This document shows positions 11,283 to 19,735 of a stretch of 38,012 nucleotides of DNA, piece after piece. A model generated the notes under the pieces. That model ran no database searches and was not told where the DNA came from. It was given only the letters and a program-made list of their open reading frames with translations. The DNA is from Herbaspirillum sp. ASV7 (GTDB lineage: Bacteria; Pseudomonadota; Gammaproteobacteria; Burkholderiales; Burkholderiaceae_D): the NCBI RefSeq assembly GCF_016429215.1, contig NZ_JAELUH010000053.1, positions 1 to 38,012 on the forward strand, in the 5' to 3' direction. A program made the position numbers and the translations under genes. Within the stretch, counting starts at the first letter, position 1, and every line of letters starts with the position of its first letter.

Positions 11283-11328
11283 GGGAATCCGCAGCGCTGC
11301 GCAGCGTAGTAGCGGAGGGCGGATTCCC
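11283..11328. repeat. Hairpin between xdhC and guaD
   Basis: GGGAATCCGC (11283-11292) pairs perfectly with GCGGATTCCC (11319-11328). Inside the loop is a second 12-bp perfect palindrome, CGCTGCGCAGCG (11295-11306). No T tract follows on either strand, so it is not a canonical terminator. It could stabilise or partly attenuate the xdh transcript before guaD. Confidence 0.5.
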
Positions 11329-11354
11329 GGGAGGGGTGACGGCAGGGTGTTCCT

Positions 11355-12443
11355 TCAGCCTCTGCCGTCCAGCGCGTGTGTGACCAAGGACGGTGTGACT
11401 CCCCTGGGTTTGGGCTGGGTGAAGCGCAGTTCCCACAGTTGCATCAGCTGCGCCACCACGGCGATGGCGATGCTCGATGGCTCCTTGCCATAGATGCCGG
11501 GTATGCCGATGGGGCAGGTGATGCGTTCCAGTTGCGCGGCACTGAACCCACGCTCGCCCAGGCGATGCTCGAACTGCTTGCGCTTGGTGTAGGAGCCGAT
11601 CAGGCCGAACCAGGCGGCATCCTCGCGCTTGAGGATGCGCTCGGTCAGTTGCTGGTCGAGGGCGTGGCTGTGGGTCATCACGAGATAATACGCGCCGGGC
11701 TCGGCCATGTCGACCGCGGCATTGGGCACATCGGTGGCTTCGATGCTGACCTGCGCAGGCAGGCCGGCGGGGAACATGTCCTCGCGCTCATCCACCCACA
11801 GCACCCGGCAGGGCAGGTTGGCCAGCACCTTGACGATGGCCGCGCCCACATGGCCGGCGCCGAACAGCACCACCTGCGGCTGGTGTGCCCGGCACAGGTC
11901 GAGCAGCCAGCGGCGGCCGTCGCGGTCGCGCAGCAGGTGGGTCTGGCGCGTGTTGCGCAGGGTCTCCACCGGCAGGCCGTGATCGGGGCCGTCAAGCTGG
12001 CAGGCTTCGCCATCGGTCTCGACCAATACAAGGGGATCGGCATGGTCCAGTGGCAAGGCCCGCCAGAGGTCATTTCCACTGGTCCATGATTGCTCCAGCG
12101 CCTGCCAGGTCGCCAGCCCGGCGGCGTCGCAGGCCACGCGCTCGAAGCAGAGGAAGACCACGCCCCCGCAGCACTGCCCCAGGCTGGGGCCCAGTGCGAT
12201 GCGCTCCAGCCGGCGCTGGCCCGGCAGCTCGTCGGCATCGCCCTCCAGCATGGCGCGCGCGATCTGCGCCGCGCGCCATTCCAGGTGGCCACCACCGATG
12301 GTGTCGAACTGGGCGTCAGCCGTGTAGAGCATGCGCGCCCCAGGCTCGCGCGGCGTCGAACCCTGGATCTGCGCCACCGTCACCAGCACGGCCGGTGTCG
12401 CTGTTTCCTGCATCTTTCTCAATGCGGCAAGCCATGTCGTCAT
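11355..12443 (-). CDS. xdhC: Xanthine dehydrogenase accessory protein XdhC
   Basis: XdhC binds molybdenum cofactor, protects its sulfurated form and delivers it to the xanthine dehydrogenase large subunit; it is not part of the final enzyme. The 362-residue product has the two expected parts. An N-terminal XdhC/CoxI domain carries ILVTVAQ-like and GSTPREPGARML (near residues 28-38) plus the QCCGG cysteine motif. A C-terminal Rossmann-like domain carries FGAGHVGAAIV and the late signature GLIGSYTKR. The start at 12443 (MTTWLAALRK) is backed by GGAGAG 5 bases upstream; the longer open frame upstream is out-of-frame xdhB sequence. It follows xdhB by 26 bp, giving the usual xdhA-xdhB-xdhC order. 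Confidence 0.94.
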   Translation of the reverse strand: MTTWLAALRKMQETATPAVLVTVAQIQGSTPREPGARMLYTADAQFDTIGGGHLEWRAAQIARAMLEGDADELPGQRRLERIALGPSLGQCCGGVVFLCFERVACDAAGLATWQALEQSWTSGNDLWRALPLDHADPLVLVETDGEACQLDGPDHGLPVETLRNTRQTHLLRDRDGRRWLLDLCRAHQPQVVLFGAGHVGAAIVKVLANLPCRVLWVDEREDMFPAGLPAQVSIEATDVPNAAVDMAEPGAYYLVMTHSHALDQQLTERILKREDAAWFGLIGSYTKRKQFEHRLGERGFSAAQLERITCPIGIPGIYGKEPSSIAIAVVAQLMQLWELRFTQPKPRGVTPSLVTHALDGRG

Positions 12444-12469
12444 GATTGCTCTCCGTTGCGCTGGCTGGC

Positions 12470-14839
12470 TTACTGGGGCAGGCCGGCCGCACGTACTGCG
12501 TCGACCGCATCGAGGATGGCCTCGCTGGTGGCCGGGGCGCGCAGCGGCGGATTGACGCGATGTCCGCCCACCGCCGAGACCGCATCGCGAATGGCCAGGA
12601 ACACCGAGAACGGCAGCAGCAGCGGCGGCTCGCCCACCGCCTTGGAGCGGTGGATGGTGTCGGACACATTGCTGTTCTGGTACAGCTCGGTACGGAAGGC
12701 CTGCGGACAATCGGAGATGGCCGGGATCTTGTAGGTCGAGGGGGCATGCGTCATCAGCTTGCCCTCCTTGTTCCACCACAGTTCCTCGGTGGTCAGCCAG
12801 CCCATGCCCTGGATGAAGCCGCCCTCGACCTGGCCCACATCGAGTGCCGGATTGAGACTTTCGCCGGCGTCATAGAGCAGGTCGGCCTGCAGCAGTTTCC
12901 ATTCGCCGGTGAGGGTATCGATCACCACCTCCGACACCGCGGCCGCATAGGCGTAGTAGAAGAAGGGATGGCCATGCATGCGCTTGGCATCCCAATGCAC
13001 CTTGGGCGTGGAATAGAATCCGTCGGACCACAATTGCACCCGCTGCAGGTAAGCCTGCATCACCAGCTCGGCAAAGCCCAGCGACTGCTCGCCCGCCATC
13101 ACCAGACCATCGGCAAAACGCACCTCCGACTCGGCCACGCCGAAATGCTTGGCCGCCACCTGTGCCAGGCGCGCACGGATCTGCAGGGCTGCATCCTGCG
13201 CCGCCTTGCCGTTGAGGTCGCTCCCGGTGGAGGCGGCGGTGGCCGAGGTATTGGCGACCTTGCTGGTATCGGTCGCGGTGCAGCGCACCTGTTCCAGCGG
13301 CACGCCCAGCGCATGGGCCACTACCTGCGCCACCTTGGTGTTCAAGCCCTGGCCCATCTCGGTGCCGCCGTGATTGACCAGCACCGAACCATCGGTATAG
13401 ACGTGTACCAGCGAACCAGCCTGGTTCAGGTGCGGTACGTTGAAGGAAATGCCGAACTTCACCGGTGTCAGCGCCAGGCCCTTCTTGAGCACCGTGTTGG
13501 CGGCATTGAATTCGGCCACGGCCAGACGGCGTTCCTGGTAGCGGCTGGTGCGTTCGAGCTGGTCGACCAGGCCGTGGATGACGTTGTCCTCGACCTTCTG
13601 GCCGTAGTGGGTGACGTTGCGTGCCTCCGGCCCCTCGGCGTCGCTGGGGCCGTAGAAGTTGTTGCGGCGGATCTCCAGCGCATCGCGGCCCAGGTTGCGG
13701 GCGATCTCGTCCATGATGTATTCGATCGCCAGCGCCCCCTGCGGTCCGCCGAAGCCACGGAAGGCGGTGTTGGACTGGGTGTTGGTCTTGCCGCACATGG
13801 CGTGGATTTCCACGTCCGACAGATAGTAGGCATTGTCGAAGTGGCAGACCGCACGTGTGGCCACCGGACCCGACAGGTCGGCCGAGAAACCGGCGCGCGA
13901 GATCATGTCGATCTTCGCGGCCAGGATGCGGCCGCTGTCGTCGTAGCCGATCTCGTAGTCATAGGCGAAGCAATGGCGCTTGCCGGTGACCATCATGTCG
14001 TCGTCGCGGTCGGCGCGCAGCTTGACCGGACGCCGCAGACGCGCCGCCGCCACCGCTGCCGCGCAAGCCCACAGGGCCGACTGCGATTCCTTGCCGCCGA
14101 AGCCGCCGCCCATGCGCCGGCACTCCACCAGCACATCGTGCGAGGCCACGTTCAGTACGTGGGCGATGTGGTGCTGCATCTCGCTGGGGTGCTGGGTCGA
14201 GCAGTAGACATGCATGCCACGGCCTTCCTTGGGGATGGCGTAGGAAATCTGTCCTTCCAGGTAGAACTGCTCCTGCCCGCCCACATCGAATTGCCCGCGC
14301 AGCTTGTGCGGCGCCAGCGCCAGCGCGACTGCCGGCTCGCCCCGGCTCAGGTGCATCGGCGGCAGCACATAGGATTGCGCCGCATGGGCTGCGCGCGGGG
14401 TCAGGATGGGTGTCAGTTCTTCGTAGTCGACCACGGCCAGGCGCGCGGCACGGCGGGCGTGGTCGTGGCTGTCGGCCACCACCACGAACATCGGCTGGCC
14501 CACATACTGCACCAGGCCATCGGCCAGGACCGGATCGTCATGGATGATGGCGCCGCATTCATTCTCACCAGGAATGTCAGCGGCGGTGAAGACGGCGACC
14601 ACGCCAGGCGCAGCCTTGACTTTGCTCAGATCGATGCCGCGTACGCATGCGTGGGCCTTCTGCGACAAGCCCAGTGCCGCGTGCAGCGTACCCTGCAGTT
14701 CGACGATGTCGTCGGTATAGGTGGCCTCGCCGGTCACATGCAGCAATGCCGATTCATGCGGATGCGGCTTGCCCACGGTGGCCCAGTCCTTGGGCGGTTG
14801 CACCAGGGTGGAGAGGAATTGTTCGGTATGCTTGTTCAT
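12470..14839 (-). CDS. xdhB: Xanthine dehydrogenase, molybdopterin-binding large subunit
   Basis: This subunit holds the molybdenum cofactor and oxidises hypoxanthine and xanthine to urate. The 789-residue length suits a bacterial two-subunit enzyme. Substrate and catalytic residues known from the Rhodobacter enzyme can be placed: a Glu in QFYLEGQ (E195), the Arg of AFRGFGGPQG (R361), and the catalytic base Glu in KAVGEPPLLLP (E737). The cofactor-binding run GGGFGGKE (near 245-251) and GTEMGQGLNTK are intact. It starts 32 bp after xdhA and is followed by xdhC. Expected to act in the cytoplasm as an (alpha-beta)2 assembly with XdhA. Confidence 0.96.
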   Translation of the reverse strand: MNKHTEQFLSTLVQPPKDWATVGKPHPHESALLHVTGEATYTDDIVELQGTLHAALGLSQKAHACVRGIDLSKVKAAPGVVAVFTAADIPGENECGAIIHDDPVLADGLVQYVGQPMFVVVADSHDHARRAARLAVVDYEELTPILTPRAAHAAQSYVLPPMHLSRGEPAVALALAPHKLRGQFDVGGQEQFYLEGQISYAIPKEGRGMHVYCSTQHPSEMQHHIAHVLNVASHDVLVECRRMGGGFGGKESQSALWACAAAVAAARLRRPVKLRADRDDDMMVTGKRHCFAYDYEIGYDDSGRILAAKIDMISRAGFSADLSGPVATRAVCHFDNAYYLSDVEIHAMCGKTNTQSNTAFRGFGGPQGALAIEYIMDEIARNLGRDALEIRRNNFYGPSDAEGPEARNVTHYGQKVEDNVIHGLVDQLERTSRYQERRLAVAEFNAANTVLKKGLALTPVKFGISFNVPHLNQAGSLVHVYTDGSVLVNHGGTEMGQGLNTKVAQVVAHALGVPLEQVRCTATDTSKVANTSATAASTGSDLNGKAAQDAALQIRARLAQVAAKHFGVAESEVRFADGLVMAGEQSLGFAELVMQAYLQRVQLWSDGFYSTPKVHWDAKRMHGHPFFYYAYAAAVSEVVIDTLTGEWKLLQADLLYDAGESLNPALDVGQVEGGFIQGMGWLTTEELWWNKEGKLMTHAPSTYKIPAISDCPQAFRTELYQNSNVSDTIHRSKAVGEPPLLLPFSVFLAIRDAVSAVGGHRVNPPLRAPATSEAILDAVDAVRAAGLPQ

Positions 14840-14871
14840 GGCAATCTCCTGCGGATTCTGTCGATGGGCTG

Positions 14872-16356
14872 TCAGGCTGCGCTGACCGCGAAGGCGCGCA
14901 CATCCTGGCGCGCCAGCGGAGCCTCGCTGCGGGTTTCCAGCCAGTAGCGATAGAGCAGGTTCTGCGCGGTGCGCAGGCGATAGGCGGCGCTGGCGCGCAT
15001 GTCCGACAGCGGCGCGTAATCCTGCGCCAGCGCGGCCATGGCCGCGCGCACCTGCGCCTCGCTCCAGTCACCACCCTGCAGCAGGGCCTCGGCCTGGGCG
15101 GCGCGCTTGGGCGTGGCCGCCATGCCGCCGAAGGCGATGCGGGCCTCGGCGATGGTGTCGCCCTCCATGCGCAGGGCGAAGGCGGCACACACCGCCGAGA
15201 TATCCTGGTCGAAGCGCTTGGAGAGCTTGTAGACCCGGAAGCGCACATCGGCGCGCGGCAGCGGGATGCGCACCGCCTGCACCACTTCATTGGGCAGCAG
15301 CGCCGACTTCTGGTAGGCCAGGTAGAAATCTTCCAGCGGCATGACGCGCTGGCCATCCACGCCGTACAGCACGATCTGCGTGCCCAGTGCGATCAGCCAG
15401 GGCATGGAGTCGCCGATGGGCGAGCCATTGGCCACGTTGCCGCCCAGGGTGCCGGCATGGCGCACCGGCATGGAGGCGAAGCGCTGCCACAGCTCCGACA
15501 GTTCTTCCGGATAGTGACGGGCCGCTTCGCCATAGGCTTCTTCCAGCGACACGCCGGCACCGATTTCCAGGACGCCATCACCCACCGTCATCGTGCGCAA
15601 TTCCTCGACACGGCCGATGTAGATGATGTCGCCCAGCTCGCGCATCTGCTTGGTCACCCACAGGCCTACATCGGTGGAGCCGGCCAGGATGCGTGCCTTG
15701 GGCAGGTCGTTGCGCAACTGCGCCAGTTGCGCCAGCGTGCGCGGCGCGTGGAAGGTCTGGCCGGCGTGCGTGAGCGACAGCGGGGTGTCGCGGTCGATGG
15801 CGCGCAAGGCGGCCTTGACCTGCTCACGATCGAATTCCACGGCCGGCAGTTCACCCATGCGGCGCGCCGCCTCCACGATGGGACGATAGCCGGTGCAGCG
15901 GCACAGGTTGCCGGAGAGGGTATCGTCGATCTCGCGCTGGCTGGGCGTGATGCCATCGCGCTCGTGCTTGAGGTACAGGCCCCACAGCGACATCACGAAG
16001 CCCGGCGTGCAGAAGCCGCACTGCGAGCCATGGCATTCGACCATGGCCTGCTGCACCGGGTGCAGGCAGCCGTCGGGTTGCTTCAGGTCTTCCACGGTGA
16101 ACAGCGCCCGGCCGTCCAGGGTGGGCAGGAACTGGATGCAGGAATTGACCGTTTTCAATTCCAGCTGGTCGCCGCGCAATTCGCCGACGACCACGGTGCA
16201 GGCACCACAATCGCCCTCGGCACAGCCTTCCTTGGTGCCGGTGCAATGCAGGTCTTCGCGCAGGTGCTGCAAGACGGTGCGGGTGTTCGATTGGCCTGCT
16301 ACTTCGTGGGTCTGGCCGCGATAGTAGAACTGGATGGGGCGATTCGTCTCTGACAT
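14872..16356 (-). CDS. xdhA: Xanthine dehydrogenase, FeS/FAD small subunit
   Basis: This subunit carries electrons from the molybdenum site to NAD+. The 494-residue product has a plant-type [2Fe-2S] domain with C45, C50, C53 and C73, then an alpha-helical [2Fe-2S] domain with C113, C116, C152 and C154 (CGFCTPG and [10 protein letters not shown]). A CO-dehydrogenase-type FAD domain follows from about residue 200 ([15 protein letters not shown], then [15 protein letters not shown]). All eight cluster cysteines are present. It is the first gene of xdhABC. The Shine-Dalgarno sequence is weak (AGAGTAAAG). A TTGTCTACAA dyad lies only 17-26 bases before the ATG, where a bound repressor could block translation initiation or elongation. 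Confidence 0.96.
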   Translation of the reverse strand: MSETNRPIQFYYRGQTHEVAGQSNTRTVLQHLREDLHCTGTKEGCAEGDCGACTVVVGELRGDQLELKTVNSCIQFLPTLDGRALFTVEDLKQPDGCLHPVQQAMVECHGSQCGFCTPGFVMSLWGLYLKHERDGITPSQREIDDTLSGNLCRCTGYRPIVEAARRMGELPAVEFDREQVKAALRAIDRDTPLSLTHAGQTFHAPRTLAQLAQLRNDLPKARILAGSTDVGLWVTKQMRELGDIIYIGRVEELRTMTVGDGVLEIGAGVSLEEAYGEAARHYPEELSELWQRFASMPVRHAGTLGGNVANGSPIGDSMPWLIALGTQIVLYGVDGQRVMPLEDFYLAYQKSALLPNEVVQAVRIPLPRADVRFRVYKLSKRFDQDISAVCAAFALRMEGDTIAEARIAFGGMAATPKRAAQAEALLQGGDWSEAQVRAAMAALAQDYAPLSDMRASAAYRLRTAQNLLYRYWLETRSEAPLARQDVRAFAVSAA

Positions 16357-16372
16357 AGCTTTACTCTGGTGA

Positions 16373-16382
16373 TTGTCTACAA
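16373..16382. promoter_or_regulatory. Candidate GntR-type operator before xdhA
   Basis: TTGTCTACAA is a TTGT-NN-ACAA dyad, the pattern recognised by many FadR/VanR-subgroup GntR repressors. It is close to the xdhA start. No GntR gene is in the window, so the regulator would be encoded elsewhere. The rest of the 329-bp gap between xdhA and the permease gene holds the hairpin at 16605-16642 and nothing else recognisable. Confidence 0.3.
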
Positions 16383-16604
16383 AACAGTCTGCTTTATGGC
16401 GCGCTCCAGGGCGTATCGTGGGGCGTGCTTCTTATTATTGGATCTGCTTTCAGGCGGGCCGCACGCGTGCTGCGCCGGGTCGCCTGTGGTGTCTCCCTTG
16501 GCCAGAATGGCATTCAAGAAACGTGCCGGGGTTGTCAAAAGAGGAAACGGATTGTCCGCCAATGATTGTTGCAGACGATTGTCGGGCTTCCTCTTTTCAC
16601 AATC

Positions 16605-16642
16605 CCGACCAGGCGGCCTTCATGGACAGGCCGCCTGGTCGG
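16605..16642. terminator. Strong hairpin after the AzgA-type permease gene
   Basis: A perfect 14-bp stem, CCGACCAGGCGGCC paired with GGCCGCCTGGTCGG, encloses a 10-base loop. It starts 43 bases after the permease stop codon. On the minus strand it is followed by GATTGTGAAAAG, so the U tract needed for intrinsic termination is missing. It probably protects the permease mRNA 3' end or causes partial termination before xdhA. Confidence 0.6.
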
Positions 16643-16685
16643 ATACTTCTTACGTTGCTGCTACTGCCTTGCTGCCAGCGCTAGC

Positions 16686-17987
16686 TTATTCACCGCCGAG
16701 ATAGATCAGCTTGAACAGGAAGACGGCAGCGATGATCCAGATTACCACCGACACGTCCTTGACGCGACCGGTCAGCAGTTTCAGGCCCGCATAGCTGATG
16801 AAGCCCAGCGCCAGGCCGTTGGCGATCGAGTAGGTGAAGGGCATGACCAGGGCGGTGATCACGGCCGGCACGCACTCGGTGGTGTCGTCCCAGTTGATGT
16901 GCACCAGTTCGCGCAGCATCAGGCAGGCTACGAAGAACAGTGCCGGTGCGGTGGCGTAGGCCGGTACCACGCCGGCCAGCGGAGCGATGAACAGGCACAG
17001 CAGGAACAGCACGGCAATGGCCACGGCGGTCAGGCCAGTGCGGCCGCCTGCCTGCACGCCGGCGGCACTTTCAATATAGGCCGTGGTGGAGGAAGTGCCC
17101 AGCAGGGAGCCGGCGACGATGGCGGTGCTGTCGGCCATCAGGGCCTTGTTCAGGCGTGCCATCTTGCCTTCCTTCATCAGGCCGGCGCGGGTGGCCACAC
17201 CCATCAGGGTGCCGGTGGCGTCGAACAGTTCCACCAGGAAGAACACCAGCACCACGTTCAAGAGGCCCATGGAGATGGCGCCCTTGATGTCCAGTTGCAG
17301 GAAGGTCGGTGCAATCGAGGGCGGGGCGGCGAAGATGCCCGAGAAGTGGTTGCCGCCGAAGAGGAAGGACAGCACCGTGACCAGCAGGATGCCGATCAGC
17401 AGGGCGCCGCGTACCTTCAGGCGGTCCAGGGCGACGATCACCAGAAAGCCGATGATGGCCATCACCGGGGCCGGCTGGTGCAGGTCACCCAGGGTCACGA
17501 AGGTGGCGGGGTTGGCGGCGACGATGCCGGCGCTCTTGAGCGAGATGATCGCCAGGAACAGGCCGATGCCGGCCGGGATGGCGGTGCGCAGTGATGAGGG
17601 GATGCTCTTGATGATCACTTCGCGGATGCGCAGTACGCTCACCACCAGGAACAGGCAGCCGGAGATCAGCACCGCGCCCAGCGCGGCTTGCCAGGGGAAG
17701 CCCATGCCCTTGACCACGGCGTAGGCGAAGTAGGCGTTCAGGCCCATGCCGGGGGCCAGGCCAATCGGGTAGTTGGCGTACAGGCCCATGATCAGGGTGC
17801 CCACGGCGGCAGCGACGCAGGTGGCGACGAAGACCGAGTCCTTGGGCATGCCGGCGTCGCCCAGGATGCTGGGGTTGACGAAGATGATGTAGGCCATCGT
17901 CAGGAAGGTGGTCAGGCCGGCTAGCAGTTCCGTGCGCACGGTCGTGCCGTTCTCTTCCAGTCGGAAGAATTGGTTCAGGGCGTTCAT
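16686..17987 (-). CDS. AzgA-type purine base permease (adenine/guanine/hypoxanthine)
   Basis: The 433-residue polytopic membrane protein belongs to the AzgA/GhxP branch of nucleobase:cation symporters. It begins with the typical LEENGTTVRTELLAGLTTFLTMAYIIFVNP and contains GLAPGMGLNAYFAY in the early membrane region, then LVELFDATGTLMGVA and the late LGTSSTTAYIESAAGVQAGGRTGL segment, all characteristic of that branch (segments quoted are shorter than the conserved blocks). It should take up guanine, hypoxanthine or adenine by proton symport. Upstream of xdhABC on the same strand with a 329-bp gap, it supplies substrate to GuaD and xanthine dehydrogenase. The ATG has ACGGAGA upstream. No purine riboswitch fold was recognised in the leader. 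Confidence 0.92.
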   Translation of the reverse strand: MNALNQFFRLEENGTTVRTELLAGLTTFLTMAYIIFVNPSILGDAGMPKDSVFVATCVAAAVGTLIMGLYANYPIGLAPGMGLNAYFAYAVVKGMGFPWQAALGAVLISGCLFLVVSVLRIREVIIKSIPSSLRTAIPAGIGLFLAIISLKSAGIVAANPATFVTLGDLHQPAPVMAIIGFLVIVALDRLKVRGALLIGILLVTVLSFLFGGNHFSGIFAAPPSIAPTFLQLDIKGAISMGLLNVVLVFFLVELFDATGTLMGVATRAGLMKEGKMARLNKALMADSTAIVAGSLLGTSSTTAYIESAAGVQAGGRTGLTAVAIAVLFLLCLFIAPLAGVVPAYATAPALFFVACLMLRELVHINWDDTTECVPAVITALVMPFTYSIANGLALGFISYAGLKLLTGRVKDVSVVIWIIAAVFLFKLIYLGGE

Positions 17988-18316
17988 TGTGGGTTGTCTC
18001 CGTTTGGTCCGTTTTTATCCGCCGGAAAACTTGCCTGGCGGCAGCGCTGGGGCTGGGGCAGGCAAAAAATGGGCGTTGCTGGTGGCGTTGTTTTGGCAGC
18101 GTTCGTAATGTCGTTCAATTTCATGGTGGGGATGTATGGGCGTTGGCATAGCCATTATTAACCGTGGCTTATATGGGCTGTTGTGGCGTTTGTTTCAGTA
18201 TTGGATGGGGGCTTTGTTGCGGTGCATTGTTGGCGGGATTGTATGGAATCTCTTGCTGGAGCGAGATTTTGCCACTTTTGCTGGATCGTTTCTTTTTTGG
18301 GGCGTTTTTTGGGGGC
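17988..18316. other. Intergenic leader region upstream of the AzgA-type permease
   Basis: This region is markedly rich in G and T on the plus strand (A and C on the minus strand, which is the one transcribed toward the permease). No confident promoter was found; the minus strand has scattered AT-rich stretches such as TTAATAATGG. A 71-codon hydrophobic open frame (18136-18351, plus strand) crosses into the following repeat but lacks support as a gene. Confidence 0.4.
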
Positions 18317-18642
18317 GGGTAGTCTGCACGGAATCCTTATGTACGCTCTAGCTTAATTCCTATCTTTCTCCGGTCGAAGCGGAGCGCCGGGGGCGGCCCG
18401 GCAGCCGCTCACTTTTCTTGTCTCGCCAAGAAAAGTAAGCAAAAGAAGGCGACCGCTGCTGCCTCCGCCCTCCTTCGGAGGGTCCCCGCGTCGGCGCGTA
18501 CCAAGACGGGGAAAATAGATTCGCTTCGCTCAAACTATTTTCCTGATCCGTCTTGGTACACGCTGACGCGGCGGGGCAGAAGCGCACAGCCCGTCCGGCT
18601 CGCCTTCGGCTTTGCCCGGTCTCTTACTCGCCTTCGGCTTTG
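18317..18642. repeat. Structured intergenic repeat, copy A
   Basis: Copy A of a roughly 326-bp element whose other copy is at 29583-29907 in the same orientation. The first 268 bases align without gaps at a fixed offset of 11266 and differ at 13 positions. Inverted repeats seen in order: GCCGGG/CCCGGC (18386-18402); ACTTTTCTTG/CAAGAAAAGT (two 10-base arms, loop TCTCGC); CCCTCC/GGAGGG; and a long compound hairpin. In the last, 18486-18509 pairs with 18548-18571 and GGAAAATAG (18510-18518) pairs with 18535-18543. The 16-base terminal loop (18519-18534) is identical in both copies. A 15-base motif, CTCGCCTTCGGCTTT, occurs twice near the right end. It fills the space between the permease leader and the 3' end of the LysR gene. 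Confidence 0.85.
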
Positions 18643-18660
18643 GGTCTTTTCTTCTGCTTG

Positions 18661-19578
18661 CTAGATCTTCCGCTCTCGGTTCCAGTAGTCCGCTTGCGCA
18701 TAGACTTCCTTCAGGTAGTCGATGAAGAACCGCGTCTTCGCCGGCAAATGCCGCTGCTGCGGGTACACCGCCATGATGTCGTAGTGCGGTAGCGCGTAGT
18801 CGTCCAGTACCGTGACCAGCTCGCCCGAGGCCAGCTGGGCCTGGATCTCCCACGTCGAGCGCCAGGCCAGTCCCAGCCCTTCACTGGCCCAGCGATGCAG
18901 CAACTCGCCGTCGTTGCAGTCCAGGTTGCCTTGCACCTTGACGATCACCGGCTTGCCATTCTGCTGGAAGTACCAGCCGCGCTGTTGCCCGCCCTGCAGG
19001 TTGAAGGCCAGGCAGTTGTGCTGCGACAGGTCGTCCAGCGTGCGGGGCAGGCCGTGCCGGTGCAGGTATTCCGGGGCGGCACAGACCACGCGGCGGTTGC
19101 TGGCCAGGCGCACGGCGACGAAGCTGGGTTCGATGGCGCCACCGATGCGGATGCCCAGGTCGTAGCCTTCCCGGACCAGGTCCACCACGCGGTCGGTCAG
19201 GTTGAAGGAGATCTGTACCTCAGGATGCGCGGCCAGGAAGGCCGGGGCGTGCGGGGCGACATGCAGCCGCCCATACGCGGCCGGGGTCGAGACCACCAGG
19301 TGGCCGGTGGCCTTGTGGCGACCTTCGGCTATGCTCTTTTCGGCTACGTCCATCTGCTCCAGCAACTTGCGGCAATGATCCAGGAATACGCTGCCTTGCT
19401 CGGTGAGCGTCAGGTGCCGGGTGGTCCGGTGCATCAGCTTGGTGCCTAGCCGCTTTTCCAGGGCGTCGATGCGGCGTCCCATCATCACCGGGGTCACGTT
19501 CTCTTCCAGTGCCGCAGCAGCCAGGCTACCTTTGTCGACTACCGTCACAAAGGCTTCAATTTGTTTGAGTTTGTCCAT
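18661..19578 (-). CDS. LysR-family regulator divergent from gcl
   Basis: The 305-residue protein has a LysR winged helix-turn-helix at residues 1-60 (MDKLKQIEAFVTVVDKGSLAAAA, with VTPVMMGRRIDALEKRLG as the recognition part) and a periplasmic-binding-like effector domain from about residue 90 (HLVVSTPAAYGRLHVAP). That middle sequence fits the CrgA-like subgroup. It is divergent from gcl-hyi-glxR with a 157-bp spacer holding a 34-base dyad, so it probably controls that operon, with glyoxylate or allantoin-derived compounds as plausible effectors. Its stop codon lies 18 bases from repeat copy A, which therefore forms its 3' untranslated region. Confidence 0.9.
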   Translation of the reverse strand: MDKLKQIEAFVTVVDKGSLAAAALEENVTPVMMGRRIDALEKRLGTKLMHRTTRHLTLTEQGSVFLDHCRKLLEQMDVAEKSIAEGRHKATGHLVVSTPAAYGRLHVAPHAPAFLAAHPEVQISFNLTDRVVDLVREGYDLGIRIGGAIEPSFVAVRLASNRRVVCAAPEYLHRHGLPRTLDDLSQHNCLAFNLQGGQQRGWYFQQNGKPVIVKVQGNLDCNDGELLHRWASEGLGLAWRSTWEIQAQLASGELVTVLDDYALPHYDIMAVYPQQRHLPAKTRFFIDYLKEVYAQADYWNRERKI

Positions 19579-19621
19579 CTATCTCCCCAATTCGGTACTT
19601 TTTCTATATTTCCATACTTTG

Positions 19622-19655
19622 GATAAGTAATAAACAGATTTTATTGCTACTTATC
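19622..19655. promoter_or_regulatory. Dyad operator in the lysR-gcl intergenic region
   Basis: GATAAGT (19622-19628) and AATAAA (19629-19634) are mirrored by TTTATT (19640-19645) and ACTTATC (19649-19655), around the 5-base centre CAGAT, with three extra bases in the right arm. The site is AT-rich in otherwise GC-rich DNA and lies 81 bases before the gcl ATG. It is the natural binding site for the divergent LysR protein. A possible gcl -10, TGTAAT, is at 19665-19670; no good -35 is present, as expected for an activated promoter. Confidence 0.6.
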
Positions 19656-19735
19656 ATCCGCAATTGTAATGACTAGGATGGCCTCCAGAGATCAGAGATC
19701 AACATCCACCACAACGGACATCCTGGAGAACGAAC

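Noticed and set aside
12446..14947. An 833-codon plus-strand frame opposite xdhB
   Set aside because: Antisense shadow with low-complexity His/Gly/Val composition; xdhB is intact on the other strand.
17988..18130. A purine riboswitch in the permease leader
   Set aside because: No three-way junction with the conserved loop sequences could be found, and such riboswitches are not typical of betaproteobacteria.
18136..18351. A 71-codon hydrophobic frame possibly encoding a small membrane protein
   Set aside because: It lies in G/T-rich leader DNA, which gives hydrophobic codons by composition alone, and its last residues and stop come from repeat copy A; the frame entering copy B ends with almost the same residues.
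18317..18642. An insertion sequence or transposase remnant as the source of the repeat
   Set aside because: No transposase-like frame, terminal inverted repeats or target duplication at either copy; internal hairpins rather than coding sequence are what is conserved.
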